Positions 26,551 to 33,777 of a DNA stretch of 64,000 nucleotides are shown here, piece after piece. How positions within the stretch are numbered: position 1 is the first letter of the stretch; each line of letters starts with the position of its first letter. The translations under genes were made by a program, and so were the position numbers. Source of the stretch: DQWO01 sp964478545 (GTDB lineage: Bacteria > Desulfobacterota > Anaeroferrophillalia > Anaeroferrophillales > Anaeroferrophillaceae). The notes beneath the pieces were generated by a model, which was not told where the DNA came from, did no database searches, and worked only from the letters and a program-made list of their open reading frames with translations. The stretch lies in assembly GCA_964478545.1 (NCBI GenBank), contig CAYZIS010000008.1, positions 19,916 to 83,915 on the forward strand. Direction: 5' to 3'.

Positions 26551-27905
26551 CCTGCCTGTTCCTTGAAGGTCACCAGATCCGCGGATAATTCATAGGTATT
26601 ATAATACCCACATACGGAACAACGGGGTAGCCAGCCAGCGGCATAGCGCTGACAATGATTACAGATAAAAACCAGTGGCGGCTTTTCCTCCAGTCCCAGG
26701 GCGTCCTTGAACTGGTCCGCGGCCTCATTCAGCTGGTGAGACTGCCGGTAGGCAAACTCACCGGCCAGCATTTTAATCAGCGGATTATTAACATCCTGTT
26801 TTTTAAGCTCGGCAAGCAACTCGGCCACTCGCTCAAGCCGCTGATGTCTCAAACAAAAAAAAGCAAATAAAAGACGGGCCGGCCAGTAATCTTGATAGCG
26901 GGATATAGCTTTACGGTAGTATTTTTCTACCTTTTCCTCACCCTTTTCCGACACTGACAAAAGCAGCCGCTCACCTTCCAGCAGAAACCAGGCATTGGGC
27001 TGCCGGTGATATCCCTGTTTCAATGCCGCCAGGGCGGCCTCAATTCTTTTCGGATTCTGCAACTCCTGTTCCACCATGGTAGCCTGCAGGATATAAGCCG
27101 GAACGTATTTCTGGTTTTTGTGCAATAAATCCTTCAGGGTCTGCTCAGCAAGTTTCCGATTCCCGGCGTGCCACTGTTGCACTGCCAGCTCATAACGGCA
27201 ATTATCCAACTGGGCCGCGATCTCAGCCTGTTGCTCTTTATTTTTTGCCGATTTCGCTATTTTTCCCAATTCCTGCCAGGCATCAATGGCTTCCTGCCAA
27301 TAGGCCTGGGCCATCAGTTTATCCACCAGCAGGTTCAGAATTGAAACATTTTTCGGATAGTGTCCTTTCAGGTAAAGGAGCTGGTTAAGTAAACGTAAAT
27401 CATCGCCCAGTGCTTCCAGTACCTCAACCTTGAGCCATTGGAGGCGACTGTCATCAGGATCGTTTTTCAACCCATCTTCAATAATCTCCATGGCCTGCTG
27501 CGGCTCTCCGGCATCCAGCTTAACCTGGATCATGGCCCGACGGGTTTCCTGGTTCTCCCCATCCAGTTTCAACGCCCGCTTCAACTGTTTGGCCGCTTTT
27601 TTATAATCGGCAGCCAGCCAGCTTTCCAGACCCTGCTTAGTTGCCTGTATTGCCTGTTGAATCTGCCGACGTCCTTTTCGCTGTTTAAAGCCCCGGGTGT
27701 AGCGAAAAGCTGATTTGGCAGCAAACAGGAACACCACTCCCAAACCGCCGGCGGCAAAGGAAACCAGAATAAAAAATGGCAGGGATCCATGGGTATCAAG
27801 ACCGGTAGCCAGATGCAGAGTCAGAGCTTGGGGATTGAGATACAACAGGTAGGAAAACAACAAAAGAAACAACAGTCCAAACAGGAGCAGGAAACGGTAG
27901 ATCAT
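26547..27905 (-). CDS. LapB-like TPR protein with N-terminal LapA-like membrane domain and rubredoxin-like zinc ribbon
   Basis: 452 residues from the ATG at 27905. Two N-terminal helices (IYRFLLLFGLLFLLLFSYLL and SLPFFILVSFAAGGLGVVFL) resemble the LapA (DUF1049) hairpin. A run of TPR units follows (AAKQLKRALKLDGENQETRR, QAMEIIEDGLKNDPDDSRLQ and others). The C-terminus carries a CxxC..CxxC ribbon (FICNHCQRYAAGW, then PRCSVCGYYNT). LapB controls LPS synthesis by directing LpxC to FtsH; that role is inferred. An unusual point is that LapA-like and LapB parts are in one chain. It lies directly upstream of gpmI with a 4-base overlap. Confidence 0.8.
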   Translation of the reverse strand: MIYRFLLLFGLLFLLLFSYLLYLNPQALTLHLATGLDTHGSLPFFILVSFAAGGLGVVFLFAAKSAFRYTRGFKQRKGRRQIQQAIQATKQGLESWLAADYKKAAKQLKRALKLDGENQETRRAMIQVKLDAGEPQQAMEIIEDGLKNDPDDSRLQWLKVEVLEALGDDLRLLNQLLYLKGHYPKNVSILNLLVDKLMAQAYWQEAIDAWQELGKIAKSAKNKEQQAEIAAQLDNCRYELAVQQWHAGNRKLAEQTLKDLLHKNQKYVPAYILQATMVEQELQNPKRIEAALAALKQGYHRQPNAWFLLEGERLLLSVSEKGEEKVEKYYRKAISRYQDYWPARLLFAFFCLRHQRLERVAELLAELKKQDVNNPLIKMLAGEFAYRQSHQLNEAADQFKDALGLEEKPPLVFICNHCQRYAAGWLPRCSVCGYYNTYELSADLVTFKEQAG

Positions 27906-28068
27906 CAGATATCCATTTTCTCCGAAAAGTGATCTCGTAAAAGTAGCCTCAAACCGATGGCTGGACACCAATCGTCAATAACCCGCTAGGGGCCAAACCT
28001 GAACATCCAGGGCAATTGTTCTATAAATGCAAAAAAATAAGCTACAATCAGCTATTCAAATTCATCAA

Positions 28069-28542
28069 TCAATAATGGTATGGTTCCCCCCTGATAATGG
28101 TCAGTGCCCGGTAGAGCTGTTCCAAAAGCAAAACCCGGGCCATCTCATGGGTAAAGGTCATGGGGGAAAGAGACAGCTGGAAATCTGCCTGTTCCAGGAC
28201 ATCTGCAGCCAGACCAAATGGCCCTCCAGCCAGAAAACTTATTCCAGCTCTGCCACTTTCAAACTGTTGCGCGAGAAAACCGGTAAATTTCAAGGTGGTA
28301 AATGTTCTGCCATGTTCGGTCAGAACAACCCGAAAATAATTATCTTTGGCTAGGGACTGAATAAGCTGCGGAGCCTGACGGCGACAAAATTGCCGGGGAT
28401 CTTCTTTACTCCCCAGGCGCATTTCCTTTATCTCCCGAAGTTCGACCGGAACATAACGCTGCAACCGTTTCAGATAACCGTCAATTTCAGCCTGCAGCTG
28501 GCTGTTTCTGGTCTTGCCGACAAAGAGAAACCTCAGCGGCAC
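28069..28542 (-). CDS. rlmH: 23S rRNA (pseudouridine1915-N3)-methyltransferase
   Basis: 157-residue SPOUT methyltransferase acting on the 70S ribosome. Signatures: LRFLFVGKTR at the start, ISFLAGGPFGL as the SAM-binding knot, and the C-terminal LSLSPMTFTHEMARVLLLEQ and RGEPYH. Length matches the family (155-160). Its start overlaps the rsfS end by 10 bases, and the pair is conserved in many genomes. Confidence 0.97.
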   Translation of the reverse strand: MPLRFLFVGKTRNSQLQAEIDGYLKRLQRYVPVELREIKEMRLGSKEDPRQFCRRQAPQLIQSLAKDNYFRVVLTEHGRTFTTLKFTGFLAQQFESGRAGISFLAGGPFGLAADVLEQADFQLSLSPMTFTHEMARVLLLEQLYRALTIIRGEPYHY

Positions 28543-28952
28543 GCAAGCACACCATGGGAAAATTCCAGGCGTGGCGCGTCACTCCAGATCCCTTCCAGAT
28601 CATAAAACGCTCTGACCGGTTCATGAAAAATATGGACAATAATATCTCCATAGTCCAACAGAATCCAGCTTCCCGCCTTCAATCCCTCAACCCCAAGCGG
28701 CAGCACCCCCTGATTTTTCATTTCAACCTGGATATTTTCAGCCAGGGCCTGGACGTGACGATCTGAATGGCCGTTGCAGACAATCAAAATATCAGTAACC
28801 GATGATAACCCCCGCAGATCAAGGACCACCGTGTTCTCACCTTTTTTATCCTCAATTGCCCGGTAAACAGCCGCCGCTCTCGCTGACAAATTTGCTGAAA
28901 TATTGATATCAACCTCACAAAAAAAATTAACGATAACAAGAAAGGAAAGCAT
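28533..28952 (-). CDS. rsfS: Ribosomal silencing factor RsfS
   Basis: Binds L14 of the 50S subunit and blocks subunit joining when nutrients fall. The core signature TVVLDLRGLSSVTDILIVCN is followed by GHSDRHVQALAENI, GSWILLDYGDIIVHIFH and YDLEGIW. The family-like region starts about residue 20. The ATG at 28952 lies inside repeat R3 (GCATGC), so repeat arrival may have altered the native start. No better in-frame start with a Shine-Dalgarno was found (a TTG at NLSARA is possible). Confidence 0.92.
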   Translation of the reverse strand: MLSFLVIVNFFCEVDINISANLSARAAAVYRAIEDKKGENTVVLDLRGLSSVTDILIVCNGHSDRHVQALAENIQVEMKNQGVLPLGVEGLKAGSWILLDYGDIIVHIFHEPVRAFYDLEGIWSDAPRLEFSHGVLACR

Positions 28953-28982
28953 GCAAAACCTGAGTCATGAGACGCACTTACA
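28949..28982. repeat. R3 repeat, copy b, left half
   Basis: GCATGCAAAACCTGAGTCAT and the following GAGACGCACTTACA match the left half of R3 at 31567-31600. The right half is found at 29145-29196, separated by an R4 element. Confidence 0.75.
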
Positions 28983-28983
28983 C

Positions 28984-29136
28984 CTAAATTAAGCTATTAG
29001 CTTTTAGCAGTTAGCTATTAGTTTAATGATTACAAGATGTTGACTGCTGCAAACTTTCACCCATTGGGTGTTATTTTTCATCAACCTAATGCTTTGGTTT
29101 TTCAAAGCTAAACGCTAATGGCTAATCGCTCAACCC
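28984..29136 (-). repeat. R4 palindromic repeat, copy b, inserted in R3
   Basis: The reverse complement begins TTGAGCGATTAGCCATTAGC and ends CTAATAGCTAACTGCTAAAA..TTAGG, matching R4 copy a. It interrupts the R3 element between its CTTACA and GTACGTT positions. Confidence 0.75.
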
Positions 29137-29144
29137 AAGTTACC

Positions 29145-29196
29145 GTACGTTGTAATGACGAAGGTTGCAGTATAACAAATAAGATGGAGTTTTTTC
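29145..29196. repeat. R3 repeat, copy b, right half
   Basis: GTACGTTGTAATGACGAAGG and TTGCAG.ATAAC match the right half of R3 at 31601-31649. Confidence 0.75.
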
Positions 29197-29203
29197 CAAA
29201 CCA

Positions 29204-29878
29204 TCAACTACGGTACAAATCATGTTCCAGGATATAATCATTAACAGCGTCGGGAACCAGGCAGGTAATGGAATATCCCAATCGCCGTTCCCCGCGGATC
29301 ATGCTTGAAGAAATATCCAATCTGGTAACCGGTTGAAAATAAACCCGATTACCGCTTAGATGACGATAAACTCCTTTGTTTTCATAACAAAAATCAGCCT
29401 TTATAGCAACGGGAAAAATATCCATATTCCCATTATCCAACCAACCGAGCTCAGCCCCTGACCGGGACATAACCACAACATGACTGACGCCAAACAATTG
29501 CCGGTAGGATTTCCAGGTGGAAATTTCACCAAAAGCATCCCAGCCAATAATGAAATAAAGCTCGTGACCAATTTTTTTCCGGAAGACAGTGACTGTATCG
29601 ATGGAATAGGAGGTACCGCCTTTGTCCAGTTCATAGGTGGAACAGTGAAATTTTGTTTTTCCCCGGATGGCCAGTTCTATCATCGCCAGGCGCTGTGCTG
29701 CCGATCCAACCCGGATATTCTGCTTATGGGGCGGAATTGCTGCCGGCATGAAAAAAACCTCATCAAGCCCACAGGCCCGGCACACCTCCTCCGCCGCCCG
29801 CAGATGACCACAATGAATCGGGTCAAAAGTGCCGCCAAAGACACCTACACGTTTATTGACGAATCTGTCCATCACCAT
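29204..29878 (-). CDS. nadD: Nicotinate-nucleotide adenylyltransferase
   Basis: Makes deamido-NAD from nicotinate mononucleotide and ATP. 224 residues (or 222 from the second ATG at 29872). The nucleotidyltransferase motif GVFGGTFDPIHCGHLRAAEE carries HxGH as HCGH, PPHK follows, and the C-terminal ISSSMIRGE motif is present (RLDISSSMIRG). It overlaps the proA 3' end by 26 bases, so proA-nadD are cotranscribed. Confidence 0.95.
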   Translation of the reverse strand: MVMDRFVNKRVGVFGGTFDPIHCGHLRAAEEVCRACGLDEVFFMPAAIPPHKQNIRVGSAAQRLAMIELAIRGKTKFHCSTYELDKGGTSYSIDTVTVFRKKIGHELYFIIGWDAFGEISTWKSYRQLFGVSHVVVMSRSGAELGWLDNGNMDIFPVAIKADFCYENKGVYRHLSGNRVYFQPVTRLDISSSMIRGERRLGYSITCLVPDAVNDYILEHDLYRS

Positions 29879-31109
29879 ACATAATATATTTGGTCGTCGT
29901 TAAACCTTCCAGCCCCATGGGACCATAAGCATGGAGTTTGGTAGTGCTGATGCCGATCTCAGCCCCCAGCCCCATCTGGCCGCCATCACTGAAGCGGGTT
30001 GAGGCATTAACAATCACGACGGAAGAATTAACCCGCTGCAGGAATGCCTGGGCCTGACGGTATTCAGTGGTCACAATGGCTTCCGTATGATCAGAACCAT
30101 ACCGATTAATATGGTCTATGGCCTGATCCAGATCATCCACCACCCGCACCGCCAGGGTCAGGGACAGGTATTCAGCATACCAGTCTTCCTCCGTCGCCGG
30201 CAGGAAATCGGGCACTATGACCCTGGATCGCTCACAAGCACGAACTTCCACCCCGGCCTCCTTTAAAGCAGCGGCCATCAACGGCAGAAAATCAGCGGCG
30301 CTCTGCCGGTGAACCAAAAGGGTTTCCAGGGCGTTGCAAACCCCCGGACGTTGGGTTTTCGCATTGATGACAATATCCCTGGCCATAACATAATCGGCAT
30401 GCTCATCCACAAAGACATGACACACCCCCTTGTAATGTTTAATCACCGGGATACGGGAATTGGCGACGACGAAACGGATCAGCCCTTCACCACCCCGGGG
30501 AATAACCAGGTCAATATATTCTTCCAATTTGAGCATCTCGGTAATGGCTTCCCGATCAGTCAAGGGAATCACCTGGACAACATCACCGGGGATGGAGGTT
30601 TGTTGCAGGGCTTCCTGCAAAACTTCCAGAATCGCCAGGTTGGAATGGATGGCTTCCGATCCACCCCGCAATATCACTCCGTTTCCCGCTTTCAGGCATA
30701 AACCGGCCGCATCAGCGGTTACATTGGGACGGGACTCATAAATCATCCCGATCACCCCCAGGGGAATCCGCATTTTGCCAACCATCAAGTTGTTGGGACG
30801 TTTCCACATCCGGGTTATCTCACCAACGGGGTCAGGAAATGACGCCACCTCCTCCAGACCGGTGGCCATAGATTCAATCACTGCGTCACTCAAGGTCAAG
30901 CGGTCAATCATGGCGGCCGACAGTCCATGCTTTTCCGCTTCAATTAAATCCAGTCGGTTGTTTTCCTGCAAAAAATCCCGCCGCTTGCGCAGCCCGGCAG
31001 CCATCAGCTGCAAAGCCCGGTCTTTCTCCGTGGTTCCAGTGGCAGCCAGAACCCGGGATGCTTTTTTTACTTTTTGTGCTAACGAGGTTATTTCAGCTGC
31101 CAGTGTCAT
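29853..31109 (-). CDS. proA: Glutamate-5-semialdehyde dehydrogenase (gamma-glutamyl phosphate reductase)
   Basis: Second step of proline synthesis. 418 residues, the usual length. NADP-binding and catalytic regions are visible: GVIGMIYESRPNVTADAAGL, KAGNGVILRGGSEA, the catalytic Cys in AKTQRPGVCNALETLLVH, and the closing VNASTRFSDGGQMGLGAEIG. SD GGAGGG lies 5 bases before the ATG. It is separated from proB by 542 bases filled with repeats. Confidence 0.97.
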   Translation of the reverse strand: MTLAAEITSLAQKVKKASRVLAATGTTEKDRALQLMAAGLRKRRDFLQENNRLDLIEAEKHGLSAAMIDRLTLSDAVIESMATGLEEVASFPDPVGEITRMWKRPNNLMVGKMRIPLGVIGMIYESRPNVTADAAGLCLKAGNGVILRGGSEAIHSNLAILEVLQEALQQTSIPGDVVQVIPLTDREAITEMLKLEEYIDLVIPRGGEGLIRFVVANSRIPVIKHYKGVCHVFVDEHADYVMARDIVINAKTQRPGVCNALETLLVHRQSAADFLPLMAAALKEAGVEVRACERSRVIVPDFLPATEEDWYAEYLSLTLAVRVVDDLDQAIDHINRYGSDHTEAIVTTEYRQAQAFLQRVNSSVVIVNASTRFSDGGQMGLGAEIGISTTKLHAYGPMGLEGLTTTKYIMYGDGQIRQ

Positions 31110-31192
31110 GATTTCCCTCCTCTTCCAAATAATTTGTAAATATTCGGCTTATGGTAATTGACGCTTAAATTACAGTAAAAACAAGTGCACTT

Positions 31193-31301
31193 TGCTTCGC
31201 CCTTATAAACGGGGTCACATCTTGACAAAGGCTGTTGGATTATCCTTAACAAAAGTGAATATTTCAATACGCCTTCGTCAAGAAATAACCCCAATCCCGC
31301 T
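31193..31301 (+). repeat. R2 hairpin repeat, copy b
   Basis: GCTTCGCCC..GGGGTCACATCTTGACAAAG and CTTCGTCAAGAAATAACCCC match copy a at 18859-18969 in the same orientation. Confidence 0.75.
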
Positions 31302-31317
31302 GTTCTCTTCCAAGAGA

Positions 31318-31447
31318 GATGTCCCGGCATGGCTCCCGCTCATTCTCGCCGGCCGTCCATGGCCGGCTTCCGAGGCGTCCGCCGGAATCACCATCGTGGT
31401 GATTCATTCGGCGGCCAATACCGCTTGGATCCAAGCCCGGACATCTC
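31318..31447 (-). repeat. R5 repeat, copy a (130 bp)
   Basis: Contains two nested palindromes, GGCCGTCCATGGCC and AATCACCATCGTGGTGATT. The whole unit recurs inverted at 41688-41817 and in part at 43181-43227. GC-rich relative to nearby DNA. No coding evidence. Confidence 0.8.
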
Positions 31448-31566
31448 TGACAATTATTTCATAAATATGAATTATAGATAAATGTAAGATTAATGATTTC
31501 AGTATGTTACAATTAGTTACTCAAAAGTCACGAGACCGATGGCACAGTAAAAGCTTCATATTCGAG

Positions 31567-31649
31567 GCATGCAAAACCTAAGTCATGAGGCGTACTTACA
31601 GTACGTTGTAATGACGAAGGTTGCAGCATAACGACAAAGATGGTGTTTT
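31567..31649. repeat. R3 repeat, copy a (intact)
   Basis: GCATGCAAAACCTAAGTCAT..GCGTACTTACAGTACGTTG..ATGACGAAGGTTGCAGCAT is an interrupted palindrome (GCATGCAAAACCT versus AGGTTGCAGCAT). It lies directly after the proB stop on the transcribed strand. 31110-31651 otherwise holds R2 and R5 copies and no gene. Confidence 0.8.
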
Positions 31650-31651
31650 TA

Positions 31652-32776
31652 CTAAGCCATCACCACCAGGTTATCCCGATGGATGACTTCATCCACCGAA
31701 TGATAACCCAGGGCCGCTTTAATCTCCCAGGAATGGCAGCCCCTGATCTTATTCACCTCTTCAATGGCGTAGTTAGAAAGCCCACGGGCGATCTCTTTAC
31801 CCTCTTCATCGTGGCAAGAAACCGGGTCGCCAACCCCAAAGCTACCCTCGGTTTGAAGGATGCCGGAAGGCAAAAGACTTTTACCACCTTTGACAATAGC
31901 ACCTGCCGCCCCCTGATCAAGAACCAGGATCCCCCGGGGCTTGACCCCATAGGCCAACCAGTGTTTACGACAGGTCAGGCGATTTTCCCGGGGCAGAAAC
32001 AGGGTTCCTTCCTCTTCACCGGCCAGAACCCGACCCACAATCCCGGAACGTGTGCCATTGGCGATAATCGTCGGAATCCCGTAAGCCACGGCCTTTTTCA
32101 CCCCCTGAAGTTTACCGACCATCCCCCCACTGCCCAGGAAGCTACCGGTTAAACCAGCCAGGGATTCAATCTTACTGTCTACTTCGCGGACCAGGGACAA
32201 AAACTCCGCCTGGGGATTCACTTTCGGATCTTCAGCATAAAATCCGTCAATATCGGTAAGCATGATCAGCAGATCAACCTCAACCATAGAGGTCAACAGA
32301 GCTGCCAGGTTATCATTATCGCCAAATTTAATTTCCCTGACCACTACCGTATCATTCTCGTTCACTATCGGAATCACGCCCTGCTGCAACAGGGTGGCGA
32401 TGGTATTTCGGGCATTCAGATAGCGCCGGCGATTATAGATATCGTCACCAGTCAGCAGGACTTGTGCCACCAGCTGCCGGTAACGGTCAAAAGCCCGTTC
32501 ATACTGCCACATGAGACGTACCTGGCCAACCGCGGCACAGGCCTGTTTCTCCGGAATAGTGGCCGGGGGCTGCTGGTAACCCAGCACGCCACGGCCAGCA
32601 GCCACCGCACCGGAAGTAACAATAACAAATCGATATCCCCGGTCTATCAACTGGGAAATCTCAGCCGCAAAGCGGGAAAAAAAATCAACATTCAGCTTCC
32701 CATTGTCAGCAGTCAAAACAGCACTGCCCAGTTTGACCACCACCAAGCTGGTATTTTTCAACAGAGAAACGCGCAT
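31652..32776 (-). CDS. proB: Glutamate 5-kinase with PUA domain
   Basis: First step of proline synthesis, normally feedback-inhibited by proline. 374 residues from the ATG at 32776, preferred over 32812 because family similarity starts at LVVVKLGSAVLTADNGKL. Amino-acid-kinase motifs: VTSGAVAAGRGVLG, PIVNENDTVVVREIKFGDND, LLIMLTDIDGFY, and GGMVGKLQGVKKAVAYGIPT. A C-terminal PUA domain (about 270-360, with AAGAIVKGGKSLLPSGI) is present as in the longer ProB type. Confidence 0.96.
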   Translation of the reverse strand: MRVSLLKNTSLVVVKLGSAVLTADNGKLNVDFFSRFAAEISQLIDRGYRFVIVTSGAVAAGRGVLGYQQPPATIPEKQACAAVGQVRLMWQYERAFDRYRQLVAQVLLTGDDIYNRRRYLNARNTIATLLQQGVIPIVNENDTVVVREIKFGDNDNLAALLTSMVEVDLLIMLTDIDGFYAEDPKVNPQAEFLSLVREVDSKIESLAGLTGSFLGSGGMVGKLQGVKKAVAYGIPTIIANGTRSGIVGRVLAGEEEGTLFLPRENRLTCRKHWLAYGVKPRGILVLDQGAAGAIVKGGKSLLPSGILQTEGSFGVGDPVSCHDEEGKEIARGLSNYAIEEVNKIRGCHSWEIKAALGYHSVDEVIHRDNLVVMA

Positions 32777-33038
32777 GCTGTCCCGGGTGTCTGTCTTCCC
32801 CATCTCCCCCATCTGTTTTCCCTTTACACTGGTTAAATGGATGATTTCGCTATCCTATTAAGACTTCTGCATACTTTACAACCGGGATTGGTTTCCGGCA
32901 CGACATAGTGAGGTACTGTAGCTTTTTCCGGTAAGCTCCACACAGTCATCAAGCATATAGGCTTCTCTTTATCGTTACTAATGCAAAAGCGCTCCCTTGT
33001 CAACGCTTTGCCGCAAGACCTGCATCAGAAAATTTTTC

Positions 33039-33074
33039 TTGTATTTTTCCTGGATATTGTGATAACTATCACGA
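33039..33074 (+). promoter_or_regulatory. Rex operator overlapping the rex promoter
   Basis: TTGTGA TAACTA TCACGA at 33057-33074 matches the Rex palindrome TTGTGA-N6-TCACAA at 11 of 12 positions. A possible promoter (TTGTAT 33039-33044, 17-base spacer, ATAACT 33062-33067) would be covered by it, so Rex probably represses its own gene. The rest of 32777-33105 shows no gene. Confidence 0.75.
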
Positions 33075-33105
33075 TGAGCTTAGACTGAAGAGGTTTATTC
33101 ATGAA

Positions 33106-33771
33106 ATGAAACAGAAAGATATCAAAATTCCGGAAGCAACGATAAAGCGTCTTTCCGCTTACATCAATTGCCTGGAAAAGCTGGATGGCAAGGGATATCA
33201 GGTGGTTTCATCTGAACTACTGGGGAAATCCTGCCAGGTAAGTCCAGCCCAGATTCGTAAAGATTTATCCTATTTCGGTGAATTTGGTGTCCGGGGAGTC
33301 GGCTATGCCACCAAGAATCTCACGGAACAGATAAAAATAATTCTCGGGCTGGATTGCATCTGGCCCACGGTGCTGGTGGGAGTTGGCCATCTAGGCCATG
33401 CCCTGCTGAATTTCACCTTTTTCCGGGAACATGGCTACCGCATGGTTGCCGCCTTCGACAACGACTCCGGCAAAATCGGTACGGAGGTGGCGGAAGAACT
33501 CCATATCCAACCCATCGAAGAGCTGGTTGAAACCGCCAGCCGGGAGAAAGCCGCCATCGGCATCATCACCGTACCGGCTTCCAGCGCCCAGTCTGCAGCT
33601 AACTTACTGGTTGAGGCTGGAATCAGAGGCATCCTTAATTTTGCTCCTTTCAAGGTCAGGGTTCCGGACAACGTCACCCTGCGGAATGTCTCCATTGTCA
33701 GCGAGCTGGACACTCTGGCCTACCTGCTCTCCAGCAAGAAACCACGCCGGCGGCTAAAGAAAAATAAGTAG
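33106..33771 (+). CDS. rex: Redox-sensing transcriptional repressor Rex
   Basis: Senses the NADH/NAD ratio and represses anaerobic and fermentative or respiratory genes when NADH is low. 221 residues. The N-terminal winged helix (IPEATIKRLSAYINCLEKLD, VSPAQIRKDLSYFGEFGVRG) is followed by a Rossmann domain (VLVGVGHLGHALLN) with a helix-swap C-terminus. The basic tail KKPRRRLKKNK is slightly extended. A strong Rex box lies just upstream. Convergent with uvrA, 6 bases apart. Confidence 0.96.
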   Translation: MKQKDIKIPEATIKRLSAYINCLEKLDGKGYQVVSSELLGKSCQVSPAQIRKDLSYFGEFGVRGVGYATKNLTEQIKIILGLDCIWPTVLVGVGHLGHALLNFTFFREHGYRMVAAFDNDSGKIGTEVAEELHIQPIEELVETASREKAAIGIITVPASSAQSAANLLVEAGIRGILNFAPFKVRVPDNVTLRNVSIVSELDTLAYLLSSKKPRRRLKKNK

Positions 33772-33777
33772 CATTCT

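Noticed and set aside
28950..31650. CRISPR array in the repeat-rich proA-rsfS region
   Set aside because: Repeats are long, palindromic, mixed families with irregular spacing. There are no regularly spaced direct repeats and no cas genes.
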